Shown here piece after piece: positions 30,551 to 40,776 of a stretch of DNA of 64,000 nucleotides. Within the stretch, counting starts at the first letter, position 1; each line of letters starts with the position of its first letter. The notes under the pieces are model-generated. The model was not told the DNA's origin. It saw nothing but the letters and a program-made list of their open reading frames with translations, and ran no database searches. The stretch covers positions 19,176,001-19,240,000 of the forward strand of contig JAPQWV010000018.1 in the NCBI GenBank assembly GCA_027422505.1. Reading direction: 5' to 3'. This DNA comes from Craterostigma plantagineum. Its lineage: Eukaryota > Streptophyta > Magnoliopsida > Lamiales > Linderniaceae. Position numbers and translations under genes: made by a program.

Positions 30551-31306
30551 AACCCATTAGAACAACAAAATCAACTCATTCCAAAAAAAAACCCAAATCA
30601 GCAACAATCAATCCACCCATACAAAAATACAAGCACAAAAAACCCTAATCGAACAACAAATCGATGTTATTCCAAAAACACGCAGCCAGTTATGAACATT
30701 AATCGAAAATGCTTAAACCCAACGAATAACGTCAAAATCAAACTAGATACAAGCCTATTGAGGATGGAAATACCACGACTAAATGCGACGATGTACGGTA
30801 TTACTGCGAATAACTTACTTACCGATTTCAGAAGGGGAATACCACGACGAACGAGTGGACAGACGACGTTGAATCTGAAGCAACAACGAACACGAGTCGA
30901 TTTCTGGGATTAAATCTGCGTTTTGGTTTGGGAGAGTTAGAATTTTTTTTCTTTAGGAACGAACTAACGCGAATAAGAAAACAGGTAAAAAGATGTAATA
31001 AAGCAGTTTTAGCAGGGGTAAATCCGTCAATTAGGTACCTATCAGTAAAATAAATTCAACTAGATACCTAGATTAAAAATGAATCTGACGGGGACTGATC
31101 TGTTTTATTTTTATCGATATGGGTATTTAATTGTTGAATCCCAAAAAAGTATTTATTTGTTGATTCCCGTAAAAATAAAAATAAAAATAATAATCGGAAC
31201 AAATAATTCGATCTTTCAGCTGTACATCGCCGTCTTCGACTCTCATAATTTACGGTCTGAGAAAAAGAGATTTTTCATTCGAATTCAATCTCATCCACCA
31301 AAAGGC

Positions 31307-32232
31307 ATGAACTGGATTCAACGCAAGATCTATCTCTACAATGTTACGTTTGGGCTTTACATGCTGGATTGGTGGGAGCGATACCTCTTCAGTATCCTTT
31401 TTGTTTTTTCTTCGATTAATTGTTCGATTTATTTCGTAGTTTTAGCTTTTGATTGCCTTGAATTGGATCTTCTTCGCTCATCCACTTTGCAAATCCCTTA
31501 ATCGCATGAAGATATCCTGGTGATTGTCCTGATGTGGTTCGTCTTCTACAACAGCTCGAAATATGTCACTGATTTTTGCAAAAGGTAAGCTGATCTGAAA
31601 CTTCCTAGTTTTAGTTTCATTATTTGGTTGGATTGATTGTTTTGATATTTGGGCTGTTACTCCTATGATTGTAGTTATCTCTCATTTGAGAAAGTGATTA
31701 GAGAGTAGTAGTGATTATTGGGAGAAGGTGGTTGGTCTGAATTTCGTAGTTTGATTAACATTAGTTCATGGGATTGTGGTAGTCCTTGGTGTGGAGTAAG
31801 ATAGGGTAGGGGACTAGGGGAGGAGAAGTTGCTTCACCTAATCAGCTTCATCTCTCTGAAATCTTTATTCGAGTGAAGTACGTAACATATATGCCTAGCT
31901 CTTCGATACTCAACCCATCTGATGCTTTTGTTTGAGTGAGATCACTTACATGGAGCACAAAGTTTCTTATGTAAACATATGTGATTCGAAATACGCGATG
32001 AATGGTGGAGAAATCGGAGAAATGAGTGCTTGTTCTACTTTTTTAAACAATTCGATGAAACTCGTCCCTTCATACGGATTGCAAAGTGATTACTTCGTAA
32101 TCTTTCGTTTGACTTGGTATTTCTCAGAGTATTGTTTTGTGGGCACGCTTGTTTCACCCCATTAACGTAGCAATTATCTATCTTATGACTGTGACTCAAC
32201 TATCTTTTTTGACTAATTCTAGGAATATCTGA
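31307..32232 (+). CDS. Serine palmitoyltransferase small subunit (ssSPT)
   Basis: Exons 31307-31391, 31512-31584 and 32223-32232 give 55 residues. The protein starts MNWIQRKIYLYNVTFGLYML and has DWWERYLFN followed by one transmembrane helix (ILVIVLMWFVFY). This matches the tiny ER subunits (56 residues in Arabidopsis) that stimulate the LCB1/LCB2 serine palmitoyltransferase, the first step of sphingolipid synthesis. The last exon codes only the end of an Arg codon, Asn, Ile and stop. Keeping intron 2 gives the same protein minus two residues, because the codon after Arg is TAA. The third exon is the least certain part. The start is 129 bp from the MULE-like element, on the side opposite CSN4. 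Confidence 0.85.
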
Positions 32233-32529
32233 ATCCTCTCATCATATGAAACCTCGAAATCTTTGGTTGTGTTGGTCTGCATTGCTGTGCAGTGTTGCCA
32301 ATGAAAACTCGCGTTCAAACTTCCTGCACTGTGTTCATCTCAAGTCTTACTACAGCTCTTCATTCGATTGTTACAGCTTTGTTCTTTGGTGTTTATCACT
32401 TCCTTTCAATGTTTATCAGGTATTTGCAGTGAACTACTCTATGACAGCTTGAAGAAGATGTGAAGACAAAAGGTTTTTACATGTGTGTGAACTGAAAATT
32501 GTAGTTGGTGTTGGTTGTTGCACCACTGC

Positions 32530-33050
32530 TTTTTACATACACATAGGGAAACCGGCACATCGTATTAAAACGTTAAGCAAGGATGCGCAGCACATAAAAC
32601 AATATATGAGTTAATAGATGTAGGAAACTTATAGTCAAGTCCATATGGATATCATATATAGCAAAAAATTCTCGCCCACCATGTGATAAATTAAAAATAT
32701 GATCATCCGGTCGCTTAATTTAACAATGTAGCGGCACTCCATCAGCGCGTACTCAGTTTATCTTGCATAGCATTGTGATGAAGGTGTTAAACATTCAATA
32801 CTTTTTGTCATGATGAGATAGCTCCATAATTAGACTATTGCACGCATAGAGCGCAATCATCATATTGCATTAGAATAGTAAGGGAATTTATGCAACATCT
32901 CACGACACAATATGGTTTTTATTGCACACACATAGCGCGACCAGCATATCATATTAGAAAATTAAGCAAGGTTGCCAACGTATGAAACAACTTATGAGTT
33001 AATAGAAGTAGGAACTTATAGCCAACACCAGACGAAAACCATATATAGCG
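32530..33050. repeat. Degenerate direct repeat, about 120 bp
   Basis: Segments at about 32538-32660 and 32923-33048 are related: both have CACATAG, then TTAAGCAAGG, then ATGAGTTAATAGA, then GTAGGAA and ACTTATAG. A shorter third relative starts near 32838. They may be parts of the 3' terminus of the Helitron-like element. Confidence 0.55.
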
Positions 33051-33125
33051 AAACACAAATCCAATATAATAATTGAAGCAGCACTTTCCAAATAAAACAC
33101 AACAAACTCATTCTGCGTTCGACTT

Positions 33126-35582
33126 TCACCTTGTAAGTGTCGCATCCACCAGAAGGAGCGGGGTTTTTTTTTGGCTTACCCTCACAGAACTATCCTGTTT
33201 CGGCATTCCACGCGAGGTCCTATAGGAGCTCCCAACTGAAGGAATGCAATCAAGGCCATCTTGTGCAGAAGTCATGTCATCAACAGTCGACTCAACGGCA
33301 TGCTTATCATTGTCCTCACAAGTATCAAGTACATCAGGCTCGATACGGCTAACGTAAACACCACTGCAGCAAGGGTGGTACCATTGAGAGTTGTCACTTG
33401 TGCATCCCCACAATTTGTCAAAACACCATCAAGTGCATCATCCTAACAACGCAGGATAAGAATTGATATCGGAACGATGAATTCTGTATGAATAAACAAA
33501 AAATTTACCTGACTTTCAGAGGCCACAACCTGGTTTTCACCTGCTCTATCATACGGGACACACCGAAGCTACGATACATGCTTCGGAAGTCGAAAGGTTT
33601 AACTCTTACGTAGAACAGAAAAGTTCTTCCGACCAAATTTGTATGCACTTTGGTATTGCATCATCACCAAAGCTACCCTCGAGGCTATCATCAGGCTACA
33701 AAATATACAGGCATATGTAACGGATGGAGCGAGGATTAAATTCGGCACACTTATAGAAAATAATTAACATTTACATAAACTGACCGATGAGTTCACTATT
33801 TCCTCAGCAGTGGTGTTTGTGTACTTCCTACCAGCTCCATCAAATATAACAAATATCGCAGTATCACTTCCATCGTCAATGATTACTTCAATGCAAAACC
33901 TACAACGACACACCATGTGAAAATGAACAAAAAAGAAAAAGATACACCAAAATAAGAAATAGTAATGTAAGGATGCACGTTCTGCATACCGTAGAATTCC
34001 AACAGCCTTCGGATCGACACATTTGTAGCAATCCAGCGCCTATTCTGATTTTTCTAACTTAGTCGAACACCTAGAACATGATATATAATGCCAACTGCTC
34101 CTAGACAATACCTCAGCAATCTTAGCAATGCATGCAAATTCCTTCACCTGGAAAAATTTAAGCTTCAAAATCAACCAATGAAAGCCAAAAACAACACTGT
34201 TGACGATTCTCAAGGAACCTGCACTGTATACCTGCACCGCCTCTTGATGCGAAAAATTGTGTATGTCGGAAACATGGCAAGGCGTCAAATCATGCTCCTA
34301 ACGACACCGAAATTGACATATCAAATGTATTCATCCTGCACAATAATGTAGTCAGATTGCATATAATGTCAGAAAATGAAAAACTTAATTATGGCACCTT
34401 TCCTGAACTTACAGGGTCCACCTCGTAGTTTACGTACAGCTTTCGATGAAGATGTAGTGTTTAAGTAGAGATTTCCTGCATAATTATATATAAGTAGAGT
34501 AGAAAACAATGATAATAATAAATACGCTCAACCCAAAACATGAATGAACAGGATAAACATCCACTGCAGTCGTGCTTATATGTATTTCTCCATGCAAAAT
34601 GCATGAGTATTGCAATTTCATGAAAGCATATATTTGTTCCCGGCATGGAACAGTCAGGGAAGAATGCTATACCGCCAAATATTTTCGGATTAATACTTGT
34701 GACCACAACAATTGTATTCTGGCTAACCAAAAGCCGGACTGCATCGTAAAACTCCGATGCCTCATCTTCCCAAATCGTAACGGAGACGTCCACAAAACTA
34801 CAAAAGGAAAACATTTTTATGTGATATTGCATGAAAGGCAGTTTCGAAAACACGAAGCGAACCCTCATGGAACCATGCACACCCATCCAGAACAACACGC
34901 ATCACAGCTTGTGTAGCACTTGCTTCCCTGTTCCGGCTCCACAACGCGAGACAGCAACCCAATCACATCTGAGTTGGAAAAGCAGTCACTCACTCGCAAA
35001 TCTTGGATAGATATATCATCCGCAACTACAATACTGATGAATAAAACGGTAGACAACTAAAAGAGAAGGACATACCCGTAGGTCTTGATTGTTGCCAGCC
35101 AGCTTTAGCAATGCTTCGTAGGAACGGAATCGTAATTTATCAAGTCCTATAGAGCAAGACTCCTTAGCAACCTCTTCCATGGTCGTGCAGTCGTCGAACC
35201 TTAGCATGTATCGATGGTCAGTCATGCAATACATCGTAGGTGCATTGACAACTTCAAAGTCAGATATGGAAAAAACACGTCCATCCTTAAGAAAGCCGTC
35301 AAAATGATCAGCCCTATGAACATGGATGGAAGCCTGCATCAACGTATCCTGGCATTTCAAAAGAGAGGGAAAACTTATTAATACACATTTCCGCAATACA
35401 ACCAGCAAGAATGGTTGCAAATCACCCTTTCATCCAACAGCATAAGATCGACACTCATGGTGCTCCCCAATTTTCTTCAAATTCCTTGCCGTCCATGAAT
35501 GGAGCAGCCGAACAACAACAATTTTCCTGTCACATCTCGGCTTTAGCTCATCAAGAACCGTCCGGTTTGTCAAATCTCCCAT
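33126..35582 (-). pseudogene. RPA1-like (DUF223 type) single-strand DNA-binding protein, broken
   Basis: Minus-strand exon 1 starts at 35582 (MGDLTNRTVLDELKPRCDRK) and ends near 35426. Exon 2 is 35076-35348 (DTLMQASIHVHRADHFDG...VFSISDFEVVNA), a DUF223-type OB fold. Further pieces are DVIGLLSRVVEPEQ near 34965, VTIWEDEASEFYDAV near 34760, and CIEVIIDDGSDTAIFVIFDG near 33890, the C-terminal OB fold. RPA1 homologues bind single-stranded DNA in replication and repair; these copies usually belong to transposons or expanded plant families. Exon 1 has a one-base frameshift near 35462, just before SVDLMLLDE, and I could not close later exons in frame, so it is probably dead. Confidence 0.65.
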
Positions 35583-36206
35583 GGCGGCCAAGCTGTGAGG
35601 CTGTAAAACTGGCAGGCCAACACGTTATATAGAGACACCATTTGTTTTCCGGACCATAAATGCAAAAAGTGAATTTTTTTGTTCATTGATTATTTAAGAT
35701 ATGCACTACGTGAAGATACAGTGAATAAGGGGAAAAAGTGCATTGAATACAAAAACGAACGACTGTTGGAATGCCTTCCTCAAAGTACACTCTTGCAAAA
35801 ACAATGTATTCCGATGCCACAAATGCATAAACCAGACGTTTCTTATACATTGATACGTTAAATATAGGGATGTATAATGAATTTCACAGAGACCCACCAA
35901 ATTTCATTGTTGTCTTGCAAACCTCTTCGAATACTCGCTACAAAAATACTAAAACAACAGTGAATGCGATGCAAGACTCATGACCGTTGGGATGCCGTTC
36001 TGCTCAAAAAAGGAATAAAATCAACTACAGCATAGCACGTAGAACTCGACAGTAGATCAACAGTCAAATTCAATGCACATGGACACACGAAAATAATTCC
36101 GAAAATAAATAAAATACTTTGCTGCACTCTCATTGGCTGGGAAAGCTTGCATTGCTGACGTGCTGCACCAGAAGAGACCCATTCTACTTTTATATATAAT
36201 TAGGGA

Positions 36207-36989
36207 AATATTCTTCAGCTATTCGTATTATTGATTACTTTCGTAATTGCCATATAAAGTCTTACATTACATATACGGATGAATAAAAAGTAAAAAGAAA
36301 AATATCCGTCTTTCCTTGTTTATGTGTTCTTCATCGTCGTCCCACTAATTCCATCAAGAAGACTGACAAGAAGACGAAATCAAGAACCCAATAAAAGGCT
36401 AATGATCATAGCCAAGGTACGTACGTACAAACAGCTTATTCAGCATAATATTGCTTCATCTCCTAGTCCTATTATTGGTCACATTTGTTTGCATGTACAA
36501 GAAAAAGAAAGGCTGCACAACAATCCAAGCCCATGCTTTAAGAAATTAAATATTATAAAACCATCAATTCGCTTTGATGCTTACTAGTTCAAATATACTA
36601 TGATGCATTAGAAGAAAATAACCGTTTTTCTGTTTGATTATTGTCCATTTCCATTCTTAAATAACATATATCTTTCTCTAGCACGTGAAAACTGGATTAC
36701 TATTCACCGCCCCCTTTTTTCTAGTCACCGCCCCCGAAATGTTTTTAGCGTGGTGTTTGCATGTACTGCGTCGACCTGTTTGGTTTATGATCTTCCTGGT
36801 ATATATATTCTATACAAAATATATATTCATCCATTGATATGTTTTAGCCGATGTTATCGTATGTCTTAATATCTGATGTATTGCAACGGCATATAACGAG
36901 TCGAATCTATTTTCAATCAAAATATCAAAGCGTGGTGGTGGATTGTAGATGATGACGGTGCTTTCGCCGGCCGGTTTGCTCATAGCTTT
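36207..36989. other. Intergenic / lost 5' part of the CKI1-like locus
   Basis: AT-rich. I see no recognisable coding sequence for the extracellular sensor domain that should precede the kinase remnant. Confidence 0.45.
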
Positions 36990-39900
36990 GTGGGTCAAGA
37001 AATCTGCAAAATTCGAACACGAAGTGAAGCTAGTTTCCCACACTCTCAACCTCCAAGAATTACTTTCAAAAATCCACAACAACATTCTTCATGCATCGTT
37101 TTGCTCATTGCAATAACTGCTTCAATGGTTATAACTATAAGCGTTTTCGTGTACCTCATCGTTCGAGCCGCAAGAAGGGAAATGTTTTTGCGAAGTGCGC
37201 TCATAAAGCAAATGGAGGCAACTCAGCAATCGGAGAGGAAAAGCATGAGTAAGAGCACAGCCTTTGCGAGCGCAAGCCACGCGATATTCGCACTTCTCTG
37301 GCGGGAATAAGTGGACTCATCGATATATCGCAAGATTTCATTTCGAAGAGAGACAATCCTTTGAGAACTGAATTGCTCGGTAATCTTCACCATATGAAGA
37401 CTTGCATCAAGGACCTCGAAGGTGCATTGTTTTTTTTTGTCTCTTTCTTCTTCTGTCGGGATAACCAAAATTCCACCATCAAGCTTTCATAATCAATTAA
37501 TATATCAAATAGGCAACTTCACGTATCATCGCTGATTTTAGGCAGGTTGAAGCCCTCGAATTCTAATATCTTTTGATGTATGACTAAACTTTTTCCAATG
37601 CTTTTCTTACGGCTTTTGAATTCGATTCTCGACACGAGGAAGATAGAGGCGGGGAAAATGCAGCTCGACGAGGAAGAATTCGACGTGGCGCAGCTTCTAG
37701 AAGATGGGGTGGATCTTTTCATCCCGTCGGAATGAAGAAGGGAGTGGACGTAATCTTGGACCCCGACGGTTCTGTAGCCCAGAACCATTGTGTTATAGGG
37801 GACAGAGGAAAATTGAAGCAAATGCTGAGCAATTTGCTTAGCAATGCAGTGAAGTTCACTTTAGAAGGGCACGTTGTGGTTCGAGGATGGGCGAAAAACC
37901 GAGTCTTGAGAGACGAATGCTCAATGATTCGACTCGAAGTGGTAGCTTTGTTAGATTCTTGCTATGCTTCTTGTTCAGGGTTGAGAAATCTGCTGAAGTT
38001 GGGGAGGATGCTACTGCGCAGAGAGACCCAAACTGCATGGAGTTTGTTTTCGAAGTGAACGACACAGGAAAAGGGATTCCCAAGGAGAAGCAGAATTTTG
38101 TCTTCGAAAACTACGTTCAGGTCAAGGAGACGGTAGATAAGCTACAAGGCACTGGCTTGGGCCTTGGCATTGTACAGTCTCTGGTACGATATTGTCCATT
38201 TTTTCTTTGAGCGAACGACATTTCTAGTCTCCAATGATTGCAGTATTGGCGTTTTCTATCTCTCATATTATTGGATGCCACTTTTAGTCCAATTATGTTA
38301 CCGATTTAGGGCCATATTAGTCCACTGTTTAATCTAATCGTTAGTTCAGATGTAATTTAATAAGTAAGATCACTTGATATCCTTTTTGTCTACTTAAATT
38401 AAGTATACCTCACATCTTTTTCGAATTAAATCCACGTGAGCATCATTACGCATCATATTTATGGAAGAATTGAAAACCTTGACGTTGAGTGAAATGTGCT
38501 GCATAATGATGTCCGCATGCTTTTAGGTCGAAGGAGAATATGAGTTATGAGGGTTAAGTAGACTAACAGGAGATCAAATGCTTTAACGTGTTAAATTTCG
38601 TCTAAACCAACGATCAAATTAATTTGGGGACCAAATAAACGACATATCATCGATCATAGTAGGGATTAAAAGTGTCGTTATTTCCTTTTCTCTATACTGC
38701 AACAACTTTGTATGCCTTTGTGTTCTTTTTTTTTTCGCTAAGGTACGCTTACTGGGCGGAGAGATAGGGATCATGGACAAAGGCTACGGCGATAAGGGCA
38801 CTTGCATGAGGTTTAACCTCTTCTTAAGCCGACGCAGTGGACAAGACATTCCGTTAAGTCTATCAGAAGACGTCGAATCTGCTAGAGACTTTGCCGCGAC
38901 AACATCTCTACGCCGTAACAACCGTAGCCCCACAACGGAAAGATCCCAAGTCCTACTCTTCATTCGAAGCCCTAAGAGAAGCACCGTAGTCCAAAGCTTC
39001 ATGCGCGGGCTCGGCCTAAAAGTCCACGCCGCCAAAGAATCCCATCATCTCTTTCCAGCGCTGAGGAAATGAAGGGAGATCTCAACTTATCTCGCCAATA
39101 CTCTTCTTGCAGATGTTCATTCAAAGAGCGGCGGTTGCATATCAATTGCTTCTTCTAGCGCACGTTCCAAAGAAGTCACCTTGAGTTCCTTAGACGGTGG
39201 AAACGGCGGCCCATTCTCTCAAAGGAAGGCCAACATCTCCTTTATCTTGATTGTGATCGACCTAAGTTCGATTTCGTTCAGAGAGATAAGCAGAGTTATA
39301 GCCGAATTTAGAAGGGATTTAAACGAAAATTCTTGTGTTAAGTTCGTTTGGTTGGATTTGCCTGACGATGGTAACCTCGGAGGGCTCAATGAGGAGAAGC
39401 TTTCGAATTCAGACATGGTGCTACCGAAGCCTCTCCATGGGTCCCACTTGTACCGTGTTGTCGGCTATTGCCCGAATTTGGAGGAGACTTACGAAGAAGA
39501 AGATGAAAGTACTACTTTAGCTAATGGTGCTAGCACTTGGAGGACGGCGAAAGCAACAGTTGAGGAGACTAATAAGAGCGAAATAGTGGAGGAAAAAGAA
39601 GTGTCGTTGACGGGGAAGAGGATAATGATAGCAGATGATAATATGCTCAGCCGATTAACGGCGAAGCACGTGGCTTCGAAATACGGCGCTGAGGTGGTTT
39701 TGTGTGAAGATGGGGAAGATGCTTTTGAATTATTATGCAAGTGTTCGCAGGACTTGCAAGGAGATGATTCTTCGAGGTATTCGGTGCCACCTTTCGATTA
39801 TCCTAATAATTGCAAGGTAATATGTGATCATACATTTTCTTTTACTTGAATCTGCTCTAGTTTTTTCAACTCTGAATAAATGTATATTTGTGTTTTGTTA

Positions 39901-40123
39901 AACTAAAGATTCCAAAGATGAATGGAGCTCAAGTAACTAGGAGGATCGGAGAAGCAGAAGAGATATGGCTATTGGCTGCAACATTAGCTCTCAGATATTT
40001 GCATTTACGGCTCACGATAAGGGAGAGGAGGTTGAAAACATGATTCGGGCAGGGGTAGATGGTTACATAACTAAACCTTTGAACCAAGAGAAACTGTTCA
40101 AAGCTTTATCCATCCATCTGTAA
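36990..40123 (+). pseudogene. CKI1-like hybrid histidine kinase, 5'-truncated pseudogene
   Basis: Remnants in order: a transmembrane helix near 37105-37170, RSALIKQMEATQQSERKSMS leading to the H-box (SH at 37275-37280), an N-box (LKQMLSNLLSNAVKF, 37813-37857), DTGKGIP and GTGLGLGIV G-boxes (38055-38180), then, after an intron 38184-38742, LLGGEIGIMDKG, and a C-terminal receiver domain (KRIMIADDNMLSRL, ending TKPL at 40069-40080, stop 40121-40123). CKI1 kinases feed the cytokinin phosphorelay in female gametophyte and vascular development. Lesions: frameshift right after the phosphoacceptor His (37281), another near 37721, a frame change near 37930-37970, in-frame TGA at 39070, loss of the receiver Asp near 39800, and a further frame change near 39980. 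The sensor domain is missing. Confidence 0.85.
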
Positions 40124-40776
40124 TTAAAACATGCAACCTAGACTTAACATTTATTTTTTGATTGCTCAGCCTCTGTTAGTTCAAGTCCCAAGTCACTTTA
40201 CAAAGTTCTAAACACAATACAATTGCATCAATTTTGTCTTTGAAACCTTTTGCAACAATTCAACAATTGGCCTGCTTTGGCAAAATGATATCGTCAAAAT
40301 ATATATTATATATATGGAATTACAGACATAAAGGAATTATAGAATACTAGTAATTTTCGCACACTGAAGTGTATGCTCTATAATATATACATGTATAATA
40401 TTAATTATAAAATAATAATTAATAAATAAATATAGGTTCTCTTTAAATTTAATATTATCTTTTTACTTAATCTAAATTGACCGATTAAACTTGACTGTTT
40501 ATATTAGGCCGGGCTTAATAAAAGAGTAATGATATTCGCACACAGTCCACAACATCCTAAGATGTTACGGTACGATACAACAGATACAACAACCAACGGT
40601 AAATTATTTAAGATGAGATCTCACATGCTAAACATTTTGTTTTTCAAACATCAATCCTCAGAAATTGATACGTCAGAGAGATAGAATTGAAGCTGGTGTT
40701 GGGATTGAACAGAACAGCTTATTATGACAACAATTTCAAGAACATATAAAAACAAGCGATTATGATACCGTAACGT
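40124..40776. other. Intergenic, nothing recognised
   Basis: AT-rich DNA between the CKI1-like pseudogene and the VPS51 stop codon. Contains the presumed VPS51 3' UTR. Confidence 0.5.

Larger units (their letters stand above)
27423..31169. mobile_element. MULE-like non-autonomous element with GGTAC-rich interior
   Basis: The two ends share AATCAACAAATAAATACTT (27431-27449; complement at 31147-31165). The similarity continues inward, imperfectly, for about 100 bp, including AGGTACCTAAT in both arms. TAAAAATAA occurs immediately outside each end (27414-27422 and 31170-31178), a possible 9-bp Mutator-type duplication, though it is low-complexity. The 3.7-kb interior holds at least two tandem-repeat families and many scattered GGTAC motifs. 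No transposase was found. It sits between the divergent CSN4 and SPT small-subunit genes. Confidence 0.55.
32530..36206 (-). mobile_element. Probable degraded Helitron
   Basis: Read on the minus strand, a 5' end TCCCTAATTATATATAAAAG followed by TAGAATGGG starts at 36206 after a T. TC plus an AT-rich stretch plus AAAGTAGA is a common plant Helitron start. The cargo is an RPA1-like gene, which plant Helitrons often carry. No Rep/helicase was found. The 3' end with CTRR and a hairpin was not resolved, so the lower boundary is a guess. Confidence 0.4.

Noticed and set aside
30467..30913. 148-codon plus-strand ORF in the MULE-like element
   Set aside because: First part is the 114-bp repeat, the rest low-complexity Q/N/K from A-rich DNA; no transposase motif.
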